Virus record (IMG/VR): IMGVR_UViG_3300025697_000072
Span: 1-37,220 of that record
DNA: 37,220 nt
Reading direction: 5' to 3' (one strand)
DNA from: a virus
Below, in pieces: positions 1 to 8,876 of the stretch. The position numbers and the translations under genes were made by a program. The notes under the pieces were generated by a model, which was given only the letters and a program-made list of their open reading frames with translations, did no database searches and was not told where the DNA came from. Position 1 is the stretch's first letter; the number at the start of each line of letters is the position of its first letter.

Positions 1-434
1 ATATTGGCAGAGCAATAGCAGAGACTGAATACACTGAATATTATAATATGGAAGCTGGATTGGATAGCCTTAATTTAAAGAACTATCCTGTAACAACGTT
101 TACCGGTATGTGGAAAGTAACGACAAGTGCCACAGCCGTATTTAATAGTACATATTATTATATTCAGAAAGAGAGAGGGATTATAGACTTGTTAGGTGGT
201 GTGGAGTTCATAGGTGGCAATAAGAGCATTAAGGTGCAATACAAGGCTGGATATGCCACAGCAGACATACCAAAGGACTTACAGGATGCTTGCATAGACT
301 TAGTTTGTGCGCAGTATATCTTTCACAAGGTGTTAGTTAATGAGGTTGAATCAGACAAGGCAGGAGATAGAAAGACAGCACTTGAGGATTCAGCATATAA
401 AACACTAGACATATACAAAGGCGTAGCAGCATGA
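1..434 (+). CDS. Head-tail connector protein, gp6/phiE125 gp8-like (5' partial)
   Basis: The reading frame is open from base 3 and has no start in the window, so the gene begins upstream. The first visible ATG is at 48. The C-terminal half, with 'YKAGYATADIPKDLQDACI' followed by a long helix, matches the pattern of gp6/phiE125 gp8 connector proteins: a tyrosine- and glycine-containing strand, then 'P..L..A' and helices. Such proteins form the ring below the portal. The stop overlaps the next start (ATGA at 431-434), and neck and tail genes follow. The family call is by pattern only. Confidence 0.6.
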   Translation, partial: IGRAIAETEYTEYYNMEAGLDSLNLKNYPVTTFTGMWKVTTSATAVFNSTYYYIQKERGIIDLLGGVEFIGGNKSIKVQYKAGYATADIPKDLQDACIDLVCAQYIFHKVLVNEVESDKAGDRKTALEDSAYKTLDIYKGVAA

Positions 435-2173
435 GATATAAAGCAATGAGTAATTATTGGAGTGGTGGAAAGCTGTTGATTAAAAAGGGCGATATAGTTA
501 CTGATGAGGCTATGTTAAAGAAACTGGGCATAAATGTTTCCGAAAGCAAAAGCGAGCCTGTAATTACCCCAGAGGTTGTTGATGGTGGGTATATGAAGAA
601 AGGCAGTCAGATGGTCAAGAGTGATGAGAGAGAAGAGACGGGCGTTAAGGTTTGTTTAAATGTGGGTTGTGGTTCGAAGATTAAAAAGTCTGATGAAAAT
701 GAGAGATGGTTTAATTTAGACATAAGAAAATTGACTGGTGTGGATTTTACTGTTGATATAAGGACTATTGCGTTTGGAGGATTAGATGTAATTGAGGCTA
801 GAGATATATTAGAGCATTTTGGGCGCAGAGAGAGCAGAGAGATATTAGGCAAGTTAGTTAGTTGGTTAGATGGTGGCGGAAAGATAATTATACAATGCCC
901 AGACATAAAAGAAATATGGAGTGATCTAAGTGAGAGTGAAGAATGGTCAGAACGTAGGACTTTTGGCGGGCAGGATTATACAGGCAATTATCATGGTTGT
1001 GGTTGGACAATAGGCATGATGGAAAGAGAATTAAACAAACTGGGTGTAGACGTAGTCAAGAAAAGCAATCTAGCAAAGAATGGAAAAAGGCAGGGTAATT
1101 TCTACATGGAGGGAATTAAGAGAGGCAAAGATATAGATGTTGGCTTAATAACAATAGCTGGTAAGAGATGGGCTAATATGGGCATGGCATATTTAAGCGA
1201 TTGCGTGTATTGGCTAGGTGGATTATGTGAGGTGTTAGGCAAGAGAGTATCAACGGTTAAATGCGGAATAGAAGAAGGAGGCTACACCAAAAAAGGCAAC
1301 TTAGCAAGTGATGGTATATATGTTGCGGATTGGGAAGTAATGGGCAGTGTAGACGGCTTCCTTAGATTAATATTAGATAGAAAAATTAAAGTTTGTTTTA
1401 TTTGGGAATGTAGATTTAATATTGAGATACTGAAAAGAATTAGAGATAAATGCGAGTGTATGGTTATAGTTACAAATGACTATCAGGCAATAAGAGACAG
1501 AGATAAACATTTTGGAGAGGTGGCAAAGCTAGTTGATTATGTGATTACTACTCAATCTAATGCAGAATATGGCGGAAAGGAAAAGAATATATGTATTAGG
1601 CAGGGTGTGAATTGGGAAAATTACCGAGAGGATCACAAGAAAATAAACAAAGTGGCTTTTATAGGTAACTTGAGAAGCGAAGAGAGAAGAGATTATTTAG
1701 AAACACTGGCAAAAAGAGTAGACGGAATAGATATTTATAGTCAGGATTATGCAAAGATGGGTAACTGGAGTAAGCATATTAAAATGCACCCAGCAATAGA
1801 CAGGGTAAAAATGCGTCAGGTTTGTGGAGAAACAAAAATAATAATAGGCGATAAGTTTGAGATGCGCGCAGATTTCAAGTCAGGTGCAGAACATTATTGG
1901 AGCAATAGAATATATCAGATATTGGGTAGTGGGGGTTTTTATTTAACACCATATATTGAGGGATTAGAAGAGGAATTTGAGAATGGAAAGCATATTGTAT
2001 GGGTAAAGAGTATGGATGAGATGGTTGATAAGGTTAAATACTATTCAAGATACAATGCAAAGAGAGAGAAGATCGCAAAAGCTGGATATGATTTGGCGCA
2101 CAAGAAATATAAATATGTAGATAGAGTTAGATGTTTGGTTAATGAACTAAGACAAAGAGGAGTAAACATATGA
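431..2173 (+). CDS. Fusion protein: phage N-terminal segment, SAM methyltransferase, CgeB-like glycosyltransferase
   Basis: The 580-residue protein has three parts. Residues 1-35 resemble a short phage module with 'GDIV' followed by 'KKLGI'. Residues about 72-210 look like a class I SAM methyltransferase, with 'LNVGCG' at 76-81 as the SAM loop, 'FNLDIR' as the next strand, 'DILEHF', and 'LVSWLDGGGKIIIQCPDI'. Residues about 235-575 look like a CgeB-type group 1 glycosyltransferase, with a C-terminal 'GGFYLTPYIEGLEEEF' and a 'DEMVDKVKYY' helix. ATGA overlaps join it to both neighbours. It probably transfers a sugar and methylates it or the acceptor. The acceptor is unknown; a virion protein or a host glycan are both possible. 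Confidence 0.75.
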   Translation: MRYKAMSNYWSGGKLLIKKGDIVTDEAMLKKLGINVSESKSEPVITPEVVDGGYMKKGSQMVKSDEREETGVKVCLNVGCGSKIKKSDENERWFNLDIRKLTGVDFTVDIRTIAFGGLDVIEARDILEHFGRRESREILGKLVSWLDGGGKIIIQCPDIKEIWSDLSESEEWSERRTFGGQDYTGNYHGCGWTIGMMERELNKLGVDVVKKSNLAKNGKRQGNFYMEGIKRGKDIDVGLITIAGKRWANMGMAYLSDCVYWLGGLCEVLGKRVSTVKCGIEEGGYTKKGNLASDGIYVADWEVMGSVDGFLRLILDRKIKVCFIWECRFNIEILKRIRDKCECMVIVTNDYQAIRDRDKHFGEVAKLVDYVITTQSNAEYGGKEKNICIRQGVNWENYREDHKKINKVAFIGNLRSEERRDYLETLAKRVDGIDIYSQDYAKMGNWSKHIKMHPAIDRVKMRQVCGETKIIIGDKFEMRADFKSGAEHYWSNRIYQILGSGGFYLTPYIEGLEEEFENGKHIVWVKSMDEMVDKVKYYSRYNAKREKIAKAGYDLAHKKYKYVDRVRCLVNELRQRGVNI

Positions 2174-3276
2174 AGCTGGGATTTTGGGGTTGTTTAAATC
2201 AGAGTGGGGTTGGTTATGTGGGAAAGAATATAATTGATGGGTTAGGCATACAGCATATAGCTTTAATCCCGAACAGAGATAAAGGCTTTAGATTAGATTG
2301 GGTAAAGGGCAGAGATTTGACTTTATTAAGTGTTCCCGTATTCCCTAGAGCGGTTATAACTGATTGGCTTAATAAGACACGCCCAGAGTTAGTTTTAGTA
2401 GTAGAGACACCTTACACACCATACTTAGGAGAAGAATGCAAGAAACGAGGCATTAAGACGGTTAATGTGGCTATGTGGGAGGGCGCAGATGACAGACTGC
2501 TAAAAGAATTTGATTATCATGTAGCTAAGTTTGATTGGGAGAAAGAACATTTAGAAAAAGTCATGGGATATAAGACGTTAGATTTAACGCTCCCAACAGA
2601 GATTCACAAGTTTAAGTTTAAGAAAAGAACAGGCAAGCCTAAAGTTTGGTTACATGTAGCTGGATATGGTGGATTCTGGGGCAGGAAGAATACAGAGTTA
2701 ACAATGAGGGCTTTTAGTGAGAGTAAAGCATTCGGAACATTGATTGTAAGGGCGCAGTTAGATAATTGTGCTTATTCAAAGATGTTTCATTCTAAGAGCA
2801 GGAATTTAACAGATATAGCAGAAGAGCTAGGAGACGATAGAATTATACTAGAGATAGGTAATAAGACAGGTGAGAATTATGAACTTTACGACGATAGTAT
2901 AGACGTATCAATACAGCCCAGTAGGATTGAGGGTTATGGACTTAATATTATAGAGCCTATGATGTGTGGGATTCCAGCAATTACGACAGATGCGGAGCCT
3001 ATGAGTTGCTGGGGATTTAAGCCTTATCTTGTCAAGACGGAATTTGTAACGATTGGTAAGAAACGATTTGACAAAGATAGAGGAGAGTTTACACATCAAG
3101 GAGTTAGGTTTGCTGATATAAAAGAAAAGGATTTGACCGATACAATAAACCTAATAGCCGATAGAGACATAGGAGATGACAGCGAAAAGGCAAGAGAAAG
3201 AATGGAAGCTATGGGCTGGGATAAACAAAGAGATAGTTGGATTGATGCGCTTGAAGGAGTGATACATGGTGGTTAA
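2170..3276 (+). CDS. Glycosyltransferase, GT4-like (GT-B fold)
   Basis: A 368-residue protein. The C-terminal half carries the sugar-nucleotide site expected of GT4 enzymes: 'VSIQPSRIEGYGLNIIEPM' followed by 'CGIPAITTDAEPM', where the E-G-x-G-x-x-x-x-E-x-M pattern is the usual nucleotide-sugar contact. 'KPKVWLHVAGYGGFWGRKNTE' opens the second Rossmann half. A GAGGAG ribosome binding site precedes the ATG, which overlaps the previous stop. It lies between the fusion enzyme and an FkbM methyltransferase, so the three probably build one modified sugar. The family call is firm; donor and acceptor are unknown. Confidence 0.85.
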   Translation: MKLGFWGCLNQSGVGYVGKNIIDGLGIQHIALIPNRDKGFRLDWVKGRDLTLLSVPVFPRAVITDWLNKTRPELVLVVETPYTPYLGEECKKRGIKTVNVAMWEGADDRLLKEFDYHVAKFDWEKEHLEKVMGYKTLDLTLPTEIHKFKFKKRTGKPKVWLHVAGYGGFWGRKNTELTMRAFSESKAFGTLIVRAQLDNCAYSKMFHSKSRNLTDIAEELGDDRIILEIGNKTGENYELYDDSIDVSIQPSRIEGYGLNIIEPMMCGIPAITTDAEPMSCWGFKPYLVKTEFVTIGKKRFDKDRGEFTHQGVRFADIKEKDLTDTINLIADRDIGDDSEKARERMEAMGWDKQRDSWIDALEGVIHGG

Positions 3277-4093
3277 AAATATGTTCGGTGATCCAATGTT
3301 TTTAGATGAGTTAAATACGCTAAGTTTGAGAGATGGCAAGGTATATGAGCCGTTTGAGATAGAGATAGTAAGGCAAGTTGTAAAAAAGGGCGATACAGCA
3401 ATAGATATAGGCGCAATGATAGGCTGTTATACTTTAGTGTTTGCAAAGCTAGTTGGAGATAAAGGCAGGGTGTTTGCTTTTGAGCCGGAGATAGAGAATT
3501 ACAAGGTATTAAAAAAGAATATCAATATAAACGGATACAAGAATACAAAATTAGCATATATGGCAGTATCAGACACAGACGGAGAAATGAAATTATATAT
3601 ACATGATGGTAATTTAGGAATGCACACTTTAGGCAAGCCTACATATTGGAAACCGAAAGGGGTTGTTAATGTTAAAACTGTTCGGCTAGATACTTGTTTT
3701 AGTAAATCTTGTAGAGTTGATTTTTTAAAGATGGATATTCAGGGCGCGGAGGGATTGGCTTTAAAAGGGATGGAGAGAACATTGCGAGACAACAAAGACA
3801 TTAAAATGATTATAGAGTATTCACAGCCGGAGTTAGAAGTATTGGGAGATCCTAAAGAATGTTTAAAATTACTTACTAAGTATGGCTTTAATATATTTGA
3901 GATAGACAGATGGCAGAGGAACGTGCACAGCCGGATGTTGAGGAAAATTACAGATATAGATAGGTTTTCAAAGCGGTGTTATGAGGGATATTATGGTAAT
4001 TGTAAATGGATGAATTTGTTTTGTGTTAGGGATATAAAGGGCTTGCCAAAAAGAATATTAGATAGAATAGGCAGTGAGGATATTAATGATTGA
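3266..4093 (+). CDS. FkbM-family SAM-dependent methyltransferase
   Basis: A 275-residue protein with the FkbM pattern: 'GDTAIDIGAMIGCYTLVFAK' (SAM loop), 'VFAFEPEIENY' (acidic end of strand 2), 'VRLDT', and 'VDFLKMDIQGAE', the hallmark K-x-D-I-x-G-x-E. FkbM enzymes usually O-methylate sugars or polyketides. AAGGAG lies about 7 bases before the ATG, and the start overlaps the glycosyltransferase stop. The gene probably methylates the sugar added by the upstream enzymes. The last 20 codons overlap an alternative GTG start of the next gene. Confidence 0.88.
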   Translation: MVVKNMFGDPMFLDELNTLSLRDGKVYEPFEIEIVRQVVKKGDTAIDIGAMIGCYTLVFAKLVGDKGRVFAFEPEIENYKVLKKNININGYKNTKLAYMAVSDTDGEMKLYIHDGNLGMHTLGKPTYWKPKGVVNVKTVRLDTCFSKSCRVDFLKMDIQGAEGLALKGMERTLRDNKDIKMIIEYSQPELEVLGDPKECLKLLTKYGFNIFEIDRWQRNVHSRMLRKITDIDRFSKRCYEGYYGNCKWMNLFCVRDIKGLPKRILDRIGSEDIND

Positions 4094-4571
4094 GATTAAT
4101 GTATTTATAAAGAACCCAGAGAAGATAACTAAGATGCTTGGTGTAGATGCGAACAAAGCGGTAAATCAGGGCATGAAGTTTGCAATGAGAAGAAGCATGA
4201 TTAGATTAACTAATCATATTGCAGAACATAAATTACATGGACAGGTATTGAATGTAAGAACGAATAGATTGAGGGGTAGTATTCAAAAGAGCGCAGGCAA
4301 TAGAATAAATGTAACAAGTGATGGAATATCAGGAACGGTAGGTACTAACGTGATTTACGCCAAAATACATGAATATGGAGGTGTTATAAAGCCAAAGACT
4401 AAGAAAGCACTTAAATTTAAAATAGGAAATACATGGGTAACTACCAAACAAGTTAAAATGCCGAAAAGACCATATATGAAACCAAGTTTACAAGAAAAAT
4501 CAAGTGATATTATAAGATTCTTTTCAGAAGATGTGCAGAAATATGTTGAGAAGATTTGGAGGGTAGCATAA
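4086..4571 (+). CDS. HK97 gp10-like neck protein
   Basis: I start this gene at ATG 4086, 6 bases after GAGG. An upstream GTG at 4074 is in frame but would have a poorer site. The 161-residue product is basic and contains 'VGTNVIYAKIHEYGGVIKPK' and 'MPKRPYMKPSLQEK'. The A-x-x-x-E-Y-G-G and R-P-[FY]-[ML]-x-P-[AS] motifs are the signature of HK97 gp10/virion morphogenesis proteins at the head-tail joint. It overlaps the FkbM stop by 8 bases, so neck genes resume directly after the sugar genes. Confidence 0.82.
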   Translation: MIEINVFIKNPEKITKMLGVDANKAVNQGMKFAMRRSMIRLTNHIAEHKLHGQVLNVRTNRLRGSIQKSAGNRINVTSDGISGTVGTNVIYAKIHEYGGVIKPKTKKALKFKIGNTWVTTKQVKMPKRPYMKPSLQEKSSDIIRFFSEDVQKYVEKIWRVA

Positions 4572-5030
4572 ATGTCGAGACCAGAAACAGTATTTACTAA
4601 TGCAGTTAATGTGTTAAAAGCCGCGCAGAAATCAGGCAGTAACTTATCTTATGTTAGAAAAGTATTTGAGGGATGGCGCGACAATATACCTGATAGTCAG
4701 ATTCCTTGTATTATCTTAGAGCCTGCTGATATAAAAGAGACTATCCCGTTTTTTGAAGAAGAATCGGAATTGTATTTTGGAATAACAGTAACAGGGATAA
4801 TAAAGATGTTTGATAAGGATAAACAGATAGTTGGAGATACAAGACATAAGGGGGTTTTAGATATATGCGAAGATATTAAAAAGACTTTTGGAGGTGATAT
4901 ATATTTAAGCGGTGAAGTGATGACAATTCAATTCCCAGATACAAATTTCGATTATACATCATACCCAATCCGAACAGTGGATATAACAATGTTGTGCAGA
5001 CTAAGAACCAAATATAAAACGCGGACATAG
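4572..5030 (+). CDS. Putative tail completion/terminator-type protein
   Basis: A 152-residue protein between a gp10-like neck gene and the tail tube gene, the usual place of the tail terminator (HK97 gp11-like). The middle, 'IPCIILEPADIKETIPFFEE', and the later 'LDICEDIKKTF' and 'YPIRTVDITMLCRL' fit the alternating strands and helix of that small fold. No diagnostic residues are visible, so the call rests mainly on position and size. GGAGGG precedes the ATG. Confidence 0.5.
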   Translation: MSRPETVFTNAVNVLKAAQKSGSNLSYVRKVFEGWRDNIPDSQIPCIILEPADIKETIPFFEEESELYFGITVTGIIKMFDKDKQIVGDTRHKGVLDICEDIKKTFGGDIYLSGEVMTIQFPDTNFDYTSYPIRTVDITMLCRLRTKYKTRT

Positions 5031-5039
5031 GAGAATAAC

Positions 5040-5084
5040 ATGGATAATAAAAGAAATATAAATCTAAAACATGGAGGTGAATAA
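5040..5084 (+). CDS. Possible 14-codon micro-ORF before the tail tube gene
   Basis: ATG 5040 is preceded by AGGAGA and runs 14 codons to a TAA at 5082-5084, one base before the tail tube ATG at 5086. Its last codons contain the GGAGGTGA ribosome binding site of that gene. It may be translated and couple to the tail tube start, or it may be chance. The peptide shows no recognisable feature. Confidence 0.25.
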   Translation: MDNKRNINLKHGGE

Positions 5085-5085
5085 A

Positions 5086-5979
5086 ATGTATAGAAGTAAA
5101 TTAGCGACAATAGGAGTTACGACAGAAACTGCTTATGGCACAGAGAATGCGGTAACAGCTAGTGATTTATTCTTAGCAAAGGATATTGTGGTTGCGCCAG
5201 AAGGTGACAAGATAGATAGGAACTTACAAAGGTCTTTCTTAGGAACAATGCCTCATTTAATCACAAGAGAAAGAGTGCATATAACGTTTACCACAGAGAT
5301 TAGGGGTGATGGTAGTAAACTAAAACCTTTATTTCTGGCTTGTGGTATGTCTGAAACAGGAGACGTTTACACTCCAGTTAGTGGCAGCTTTAGTAGCGCA
5401 ACTTTATATGCTTATTTTGGTGGTAAGTTATATAAATCTCTTGGAGTAGTTGGGACGTTTGAGGTTGTATTAGAGGCAGGAGAACCCGGACTGATTAATT
5501 GGGATTTGTATGGGCTTTATAGTGTGCCAACAGATGCAACTATCGTAGCAGGTGATGATTATGAAAGCTTAGTGCCTCCAACAGTAGAATCAAGCAAGTT
5601 TACTATTGGAAGTTATGCTGGAATAGTTCAGGCAATAAATGTAGCCATGAATAACGAAGTAGTGCAAAGGCTTAATGTTAATGCGAGTTGGGGTCTTGAG
5701 GGTTATATAGTAGCAGATAGAGCAGTTGCAGGTAGTTTGAACCCAGAGGAGGTTACAGAGGCTACAAATAGCTTTTGGGCTGATTGGCAGGCAGGAACAA
5801 GCAAGGCTCTTTCAGTTACAGTTGGCAGAACAACGGGGAATAAGTATAGCATAGCTTGTCCGGTTGCAATGTATGACAGCATAGGTGCAGCAGATAGAGA
5901 AGGTGTGAGGGTGTACGAGATGCCTGTCTCATATCATATTAGTAGCGGGAACGATGAGATAACTATTTCGTTTATCTAA
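5086..5979 (+). CDS. Major tail tube protein
   Basis: I choose ATG 5086 because GGAGGTGA lies 5 bases before it; an in-frame ATG at 5071 has no such site. The 297-residue product begins 'MYRSKLATIGVTTETAYGTE', a common opening of siphophage tail tube proteins. It then has 'DKIDRNLQRSFLG', 'RVHITFTTEIRGDG' and 'LKPLFLACGM', typical of this fold, where the two-domain protein stacks as hexamers to build the tube. It sits directly before the G/GT chaperones, as expected, and is probably among the most abundant virion proteins. Confidence 0.8.
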   Translation: MYRSKLATIGVTTETAYGTENAVTASDLFLAKDIVVAPEGDKIDRNLQRSFLGTMPHLITRERVHITFTTEIRGDGSKLKPLFLACGMSETGDVYTPVSGSFSSATLYAYFGGKLYKSLGVVGTFEVVLEAGEPGLINWDLYGLYSVPTDATIVAGDDYESLVPPTVESSKFTIGSYAGIVQAINVAMNNEVVQRLNVNASWGLEGYIVADRAVAGSLNPEEVTEATNSFWADWQAGTSKALSVTVGRTTGNKYSIACPVAMYDSIGAADREGVRVYEMPVSYHISSGNDEITISFI

Positions 5980-6006
5980 TAACAAAACAATAGGAGGCAA
6001 TAAGTA

Positions 6007-6345
6007 ATGGGACTATTTACAACTAAGGAAGTCAAAGAAGTTGAAGTTGACGGAGTAAAGGTCAGGATAGGCAAGTTGACAGGCGATGATGAGGATAGAT
6101 TGCAAGACTTAGCTGGTGAGTTTAAGGTTGTCAATGGTGAGGAGAAGTTTGTATTGAGTTCGGCAAAGATGAGAGCTGAGAAATTACTACTTGCATTGAC
6201 TAAAGAGGGTTGTGGATGGGGCGAGAAAGAGCCTATAACAGCAGGTAGTATAAGAAAGCTAACGAAGTCAGCAAGGAACAAACTTTGTGAGGAAATAGAC
6301 AAGCTGGAGGCGATTGAAAGCAAAAAAAAAGACTTGCCAGCATAA
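6007..6345 (+). CDS. Tail assembly chaperone, G-type short product
   Basis: The 112-residue zero-frame product lies between tail tube and tape measure genes, the fixed place of the lambda G-like chaperone. It begins with 'VEVDGVKVRIGKLTGDDEDR', a small strand-rich domain, followed by charged helices. Near its end the message has a run of nine A residues (6322-6330). The frame ends 15 bases after that run. AGGAGG lies about 10 bases before the ATG. By analogy with lambda it should coat the tape measure during tail assembly. Confidence 0.8.
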   Translation: MGLFTTKEVKEVEVDGVKVRIGKLTGDDEDRLQDLAGEFKVVNGEEKFVLSSAKMRAEKLLLALTKEGCGWGEKEPITAGSIRKLTKSARNKLCEEIDKLEAIESKKKDLPA

Positions 6346-6515
6346 GAAAGATACATCAGGGAGCGAGAGGACTGACAAAGTTTGATGAGGAGATTGTATC
6401 AGATATGAATGTTTGGAGAATATGCAAAGAACTACACAAGTTGCCAAGTGAGGTATTAAGCGAGCCGAATAGAAATATAGAGTTAATGCAGATGATTATT
6501 GGAGAAGAGAGATGA
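6007..6515 (+). CDS. Tail assembly chaperone, GT frameshift fusion
   Basis: The coding frame changes at 6330: read 6007-6330 in the first frame, then slip back one base and continue 6330-6515. This gives about 169 residues, 108 from G and 61 from T. The -1 frame is open to TGA 6513-6515, which overlaps the tape measure ATG at 6512. The T part contains 'LTKFDEEIVSDMNVWRICKE' and 'LPSEVLSEPNRNIELMQMII', a helical pattern with the conserved L-P-S typical of T domains, which bind the tape measure. Neither the T segment nor its start site would be found by a standard gene caller. Confidence 0.85.
6322..6331 (+). promoter_or_regulatory. Programmed -1 ribosomal frameshift site
   Basis: Nine A residues at 6322-6330 are followed by G. 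In the zero frame this gives A_AAA_AAA, a slippery heptamer that allows both tRNA-Lys molecules to re-pair one base back. Zero frame then stops at 6343-6345, while the -1 frame stays open for 61 codons. I see no obvious downstream pseudoknot; A-rich sites often work without one. Confidence 0.85.
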
Positions 6516-8875
6516 CTGCCGCTGAATTACAATTGGTTATTAAGGCAAAGGATCAAAGCGCAAAGACTTTTGCTGCAATCAAGGGGCGTTTAAATAAGTT
6601 TAAATCACAGGTTGGTAGGGTTGCAGGTGGGTTTAAGCAGTTATCAAAGAAATTTGGTACAGCTATGTCATCTATTGCCCGCAAGGCAAAATGGGCAGCA
6701 TTGGTAAGTGTGGCAGCATTAACAGCAATGGTAGTGGGTTCTATTCGGCAATTTGCTAAGTTGGAAAGCGGATTGCTTGATGTGCAAAAAACAACAGGAA
6801 TGTCTAATGAGGAAATACAAAAGTTGCGAAAGAGTTTAGAAGACCTTGTATTAACTACTCGAGGAATGACAATGGAAGGGCTTTTAAATGCTTCTGCAAT
6901 TGCAGGGCAGTTGGGTATTACTGGAGCAAAGAATATAGGGATTTTTTCAAAGGCGGTAGAAATGATGGCTATTGCTACAAAATATACAGCAGAAGAAGCG
7001 GCATTGGATTTGGCTAAAATTGCAAAAGTAATGGATTTGCCTATTTCTAAATCAGAAATGTTAGGTGATGTAATGAATGAATTATCTAATAGAACAACTG
7101 CTTTTGCTACACAAATTGGAGAGATAACGAAAAGAGCAGGTTCAATGGGTAAGTCATTTGGATTGACTATCCCTGAAATGATGGGATTTGCAGCAACAAT
7201 GATTGATGTGGGTGTAGAAACACAAGTAGGAGCTTCTGCAATCACAAGAATGCTTAATCAGGCATTATTAGATACGAAAGGATTTGCTCATGTAAGTGGA
7301 ATAGAATTTACTAGATATGCAAAGTTGGTTAAAGAAAAGCCGATGGAAGCAATAAAGAAATTTATTGAAGGACTTGGTAAGTTGGATAAATTTAAGAGAA
7401 TGGCAGCGTTAAAGGAATTACAGCTTAGTGGAGTAAGGGTAGCTCCTGCACTTGTAGCCATGAGTGAAAACACTAAATTACTATCAGATAATATAAAAAT
7501 CGCCAATGATCAATGGAAAGAAGGCGGTAGTTTGATGGATGAATACAAAAACAGAGCTAAGGGATTAACCTCTGCTTTTGCGAGTATTTGGGAAGCTGTA
7601 AAGATTATGGCGAGTAGATTGGGTGATGTTTTTGCGCCAGCATTAAAGGCGTTTGCTACTAAATTCCAGAAGCAGATAAAAGCTGTTAAGGATTATGTAG
7701 ATAAGTCGGGAATTGTAAAGGCATTTCAAGATATGTTTGGGGATATAATGGGAAGCATGACTAAACATCTTAATATATTGGGATGGATTAAAAAGGTTTT
7801 TGGTGAAACACCAAAAGAAGTTCAGGCTAATTTAGAGAAATGGAAAATAAAGTTTATTGGTTTTAGGAAATGGCTTGAGACGAATTCTCCATTTGAAGGA
7901 ATAAAAATAGCATTTCAAGATATATTAAAATATGTTAAATGGGTTGGATTAGGTATTGGGCTTTTAACATTAGCAACTAATAAATGGTTATCGGCATTAG
8001 CTGCTGTGCTTATCGCTTTTGAGGCTATTCAGAAGATAAAGGACTGGGGAAAAATCGGCATAATGAAGCAGAAATATGAAATGGCTGAGGATTATAGAAA
8101 AGCAATTAAAAGATGGGAAGAGGAATTGAAAAAGCATCAAGGTACATCGAGAGAAAAATATTATAAAGAAGGATTGGAAGCAGCGAAGGCATATTTTAAG
8201 GGATATACAGAAGAAGGCGACAAATTAGCTGAAAGTATTTATGGTGGCAAAGCACAAACTCCTGTATCTGATTTTTTAAGAAAAACATATTTAGGGGTTG
8301 ATGAAGGTACTAAGGGTGGCGGAATTAGTGAATGGATTAAAAAATTCAAAGCAGATATAAATAGACTTGGTAAAGAAGGATTGGGAACAGTTGACAAGCA
8401 AGTCAGTAAAGAAAAAGATATAAACGTAATACTAGAAGAAAGAAAGAAAATATATGATGTTTTACAAAAAGCAAGGACAAAGATACCAGTAGAAACGGGT
8501 AGAGTAAGAATGTTGGGAAAAGAAACAGTATTTACAAAAGAACAGCCAGCAGGAATGTCGGCAGAAAAGTTTGATAAAACAGTAGAAGAGGCTAAAGCAC
8601 AAAATCAAGCATTAGATAGTTTAAAAACAGCAACAGAGGGTATGCTGGGTGATTTAATACAAAACTATAAAGACGGCAAGATTGGCATAGATGAGTTGGC
8701 AAAGGGTATAGCCAGTTATGCGGCTAAGGCAAATAGTTTAAGTAGCGCGCAAACAAGTGTGCTCAGTCAAGTTATTAGCGTAGTTAAAAACCTTACAAGC
8801 AAAACAAACGCACTTGCAAAAACAGTTACTAGACAGGCATTAAGTATAAAACAATTAGCAGGACAAGGAGCATAA
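6512..8875 (+). CDS. Tail tape measure protein, TP901 family
   Basis: A 787-residue protein. The N-terminus, 'ELQLVIKAKDQSAKTFAAIK', is the usual opening of TP901-type tape measures. 'FAKLESGLLDVQKTTGMS' and 'AAEEAALDLAKI'-like helices with 'MGFAATMIDVGVETQVGASA' belong to the TP901 core. Hydrophobic segments lie near residues 58-77 and about 470-505, suited to crossing the host membrane during DNA entry. The length would set a tail of roughly 120 nm if each residue spans about 1.5 angstrom. GGAGAAGAGAG precedes the ATG, which overlaps the GT stop. Confidence 0.92.
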   Translation: MTAAELQLVIKAKDQSAKTFAAIKGRLNKFKSQVGRVAGGFKQLSKKFGTAMSSIARKAKWAALVSVAALTAMVVGSIRQFAKLESGLLDVQKTTGMSNEEIQKLRKSLEDLVLTTRGMTMEGLLNASAIAGQLGITGAKNIGIFSKAVEMMAIATKYTAEEAALDLAKIAKVMDLPISKSEMLGDVMNELSNRTTAFATQIGEITKRAGSMGKSFGLTIPEMMGFAATMIDVGVETQVGASAITRMLNQALLDTKGFAHVSGIEFTRYAKLVKEKPMEAIKKFIEGLGKLDKFKRMAALKELQLSGVRVAPALVAMSENTKLLSDNIKIANDQWKEGGSLMDEYKNRAKGLTSAFASIWEAVKIMASRLGDVFAPALKAFATKFQKQIKAVKDYVDKSGIVKAFQDMFGDIMGSMTKHLNILGWIKKVFGETPKEVQANLEKWKIKFIGFRKWLETNSPFEGIKIAFQDILKYVKWVGLGIGLLTLATNKWLSALAAVLIAFEAIQKIKDWGKIGIMKQKYEMAEDYRKAIKRWEEELKKHQGTSREKYYKEGLEAAKAYFKGYTEEGDKLAESIYGGKAQTPVSDFLRKTYLGVDEGTKGGGISEWIKKFKADINRLGKEGLGTVDKQVSKEKDINVILEERKKIYDVLQKARTKIPVETGRVRMLGKETVFTKEQPAGMSAEKFDKTVEEAKAQNQALDSLKTATEGMLGDLIQNYKDGKIGIDELAKGIASYAAKANSLSSAQTSVLSQVISVVKNLTSKTNALAKTVTRQALSIKQLAGQGA

Positions 8876-8876
8876 A

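Noticed and set aside
6553-7245. A 230-codon ORF on the minus strand
   Set aside because: It lies fully opposite the tape measure gene, has no ribosome binding site and reads as a shadow of helical codons.
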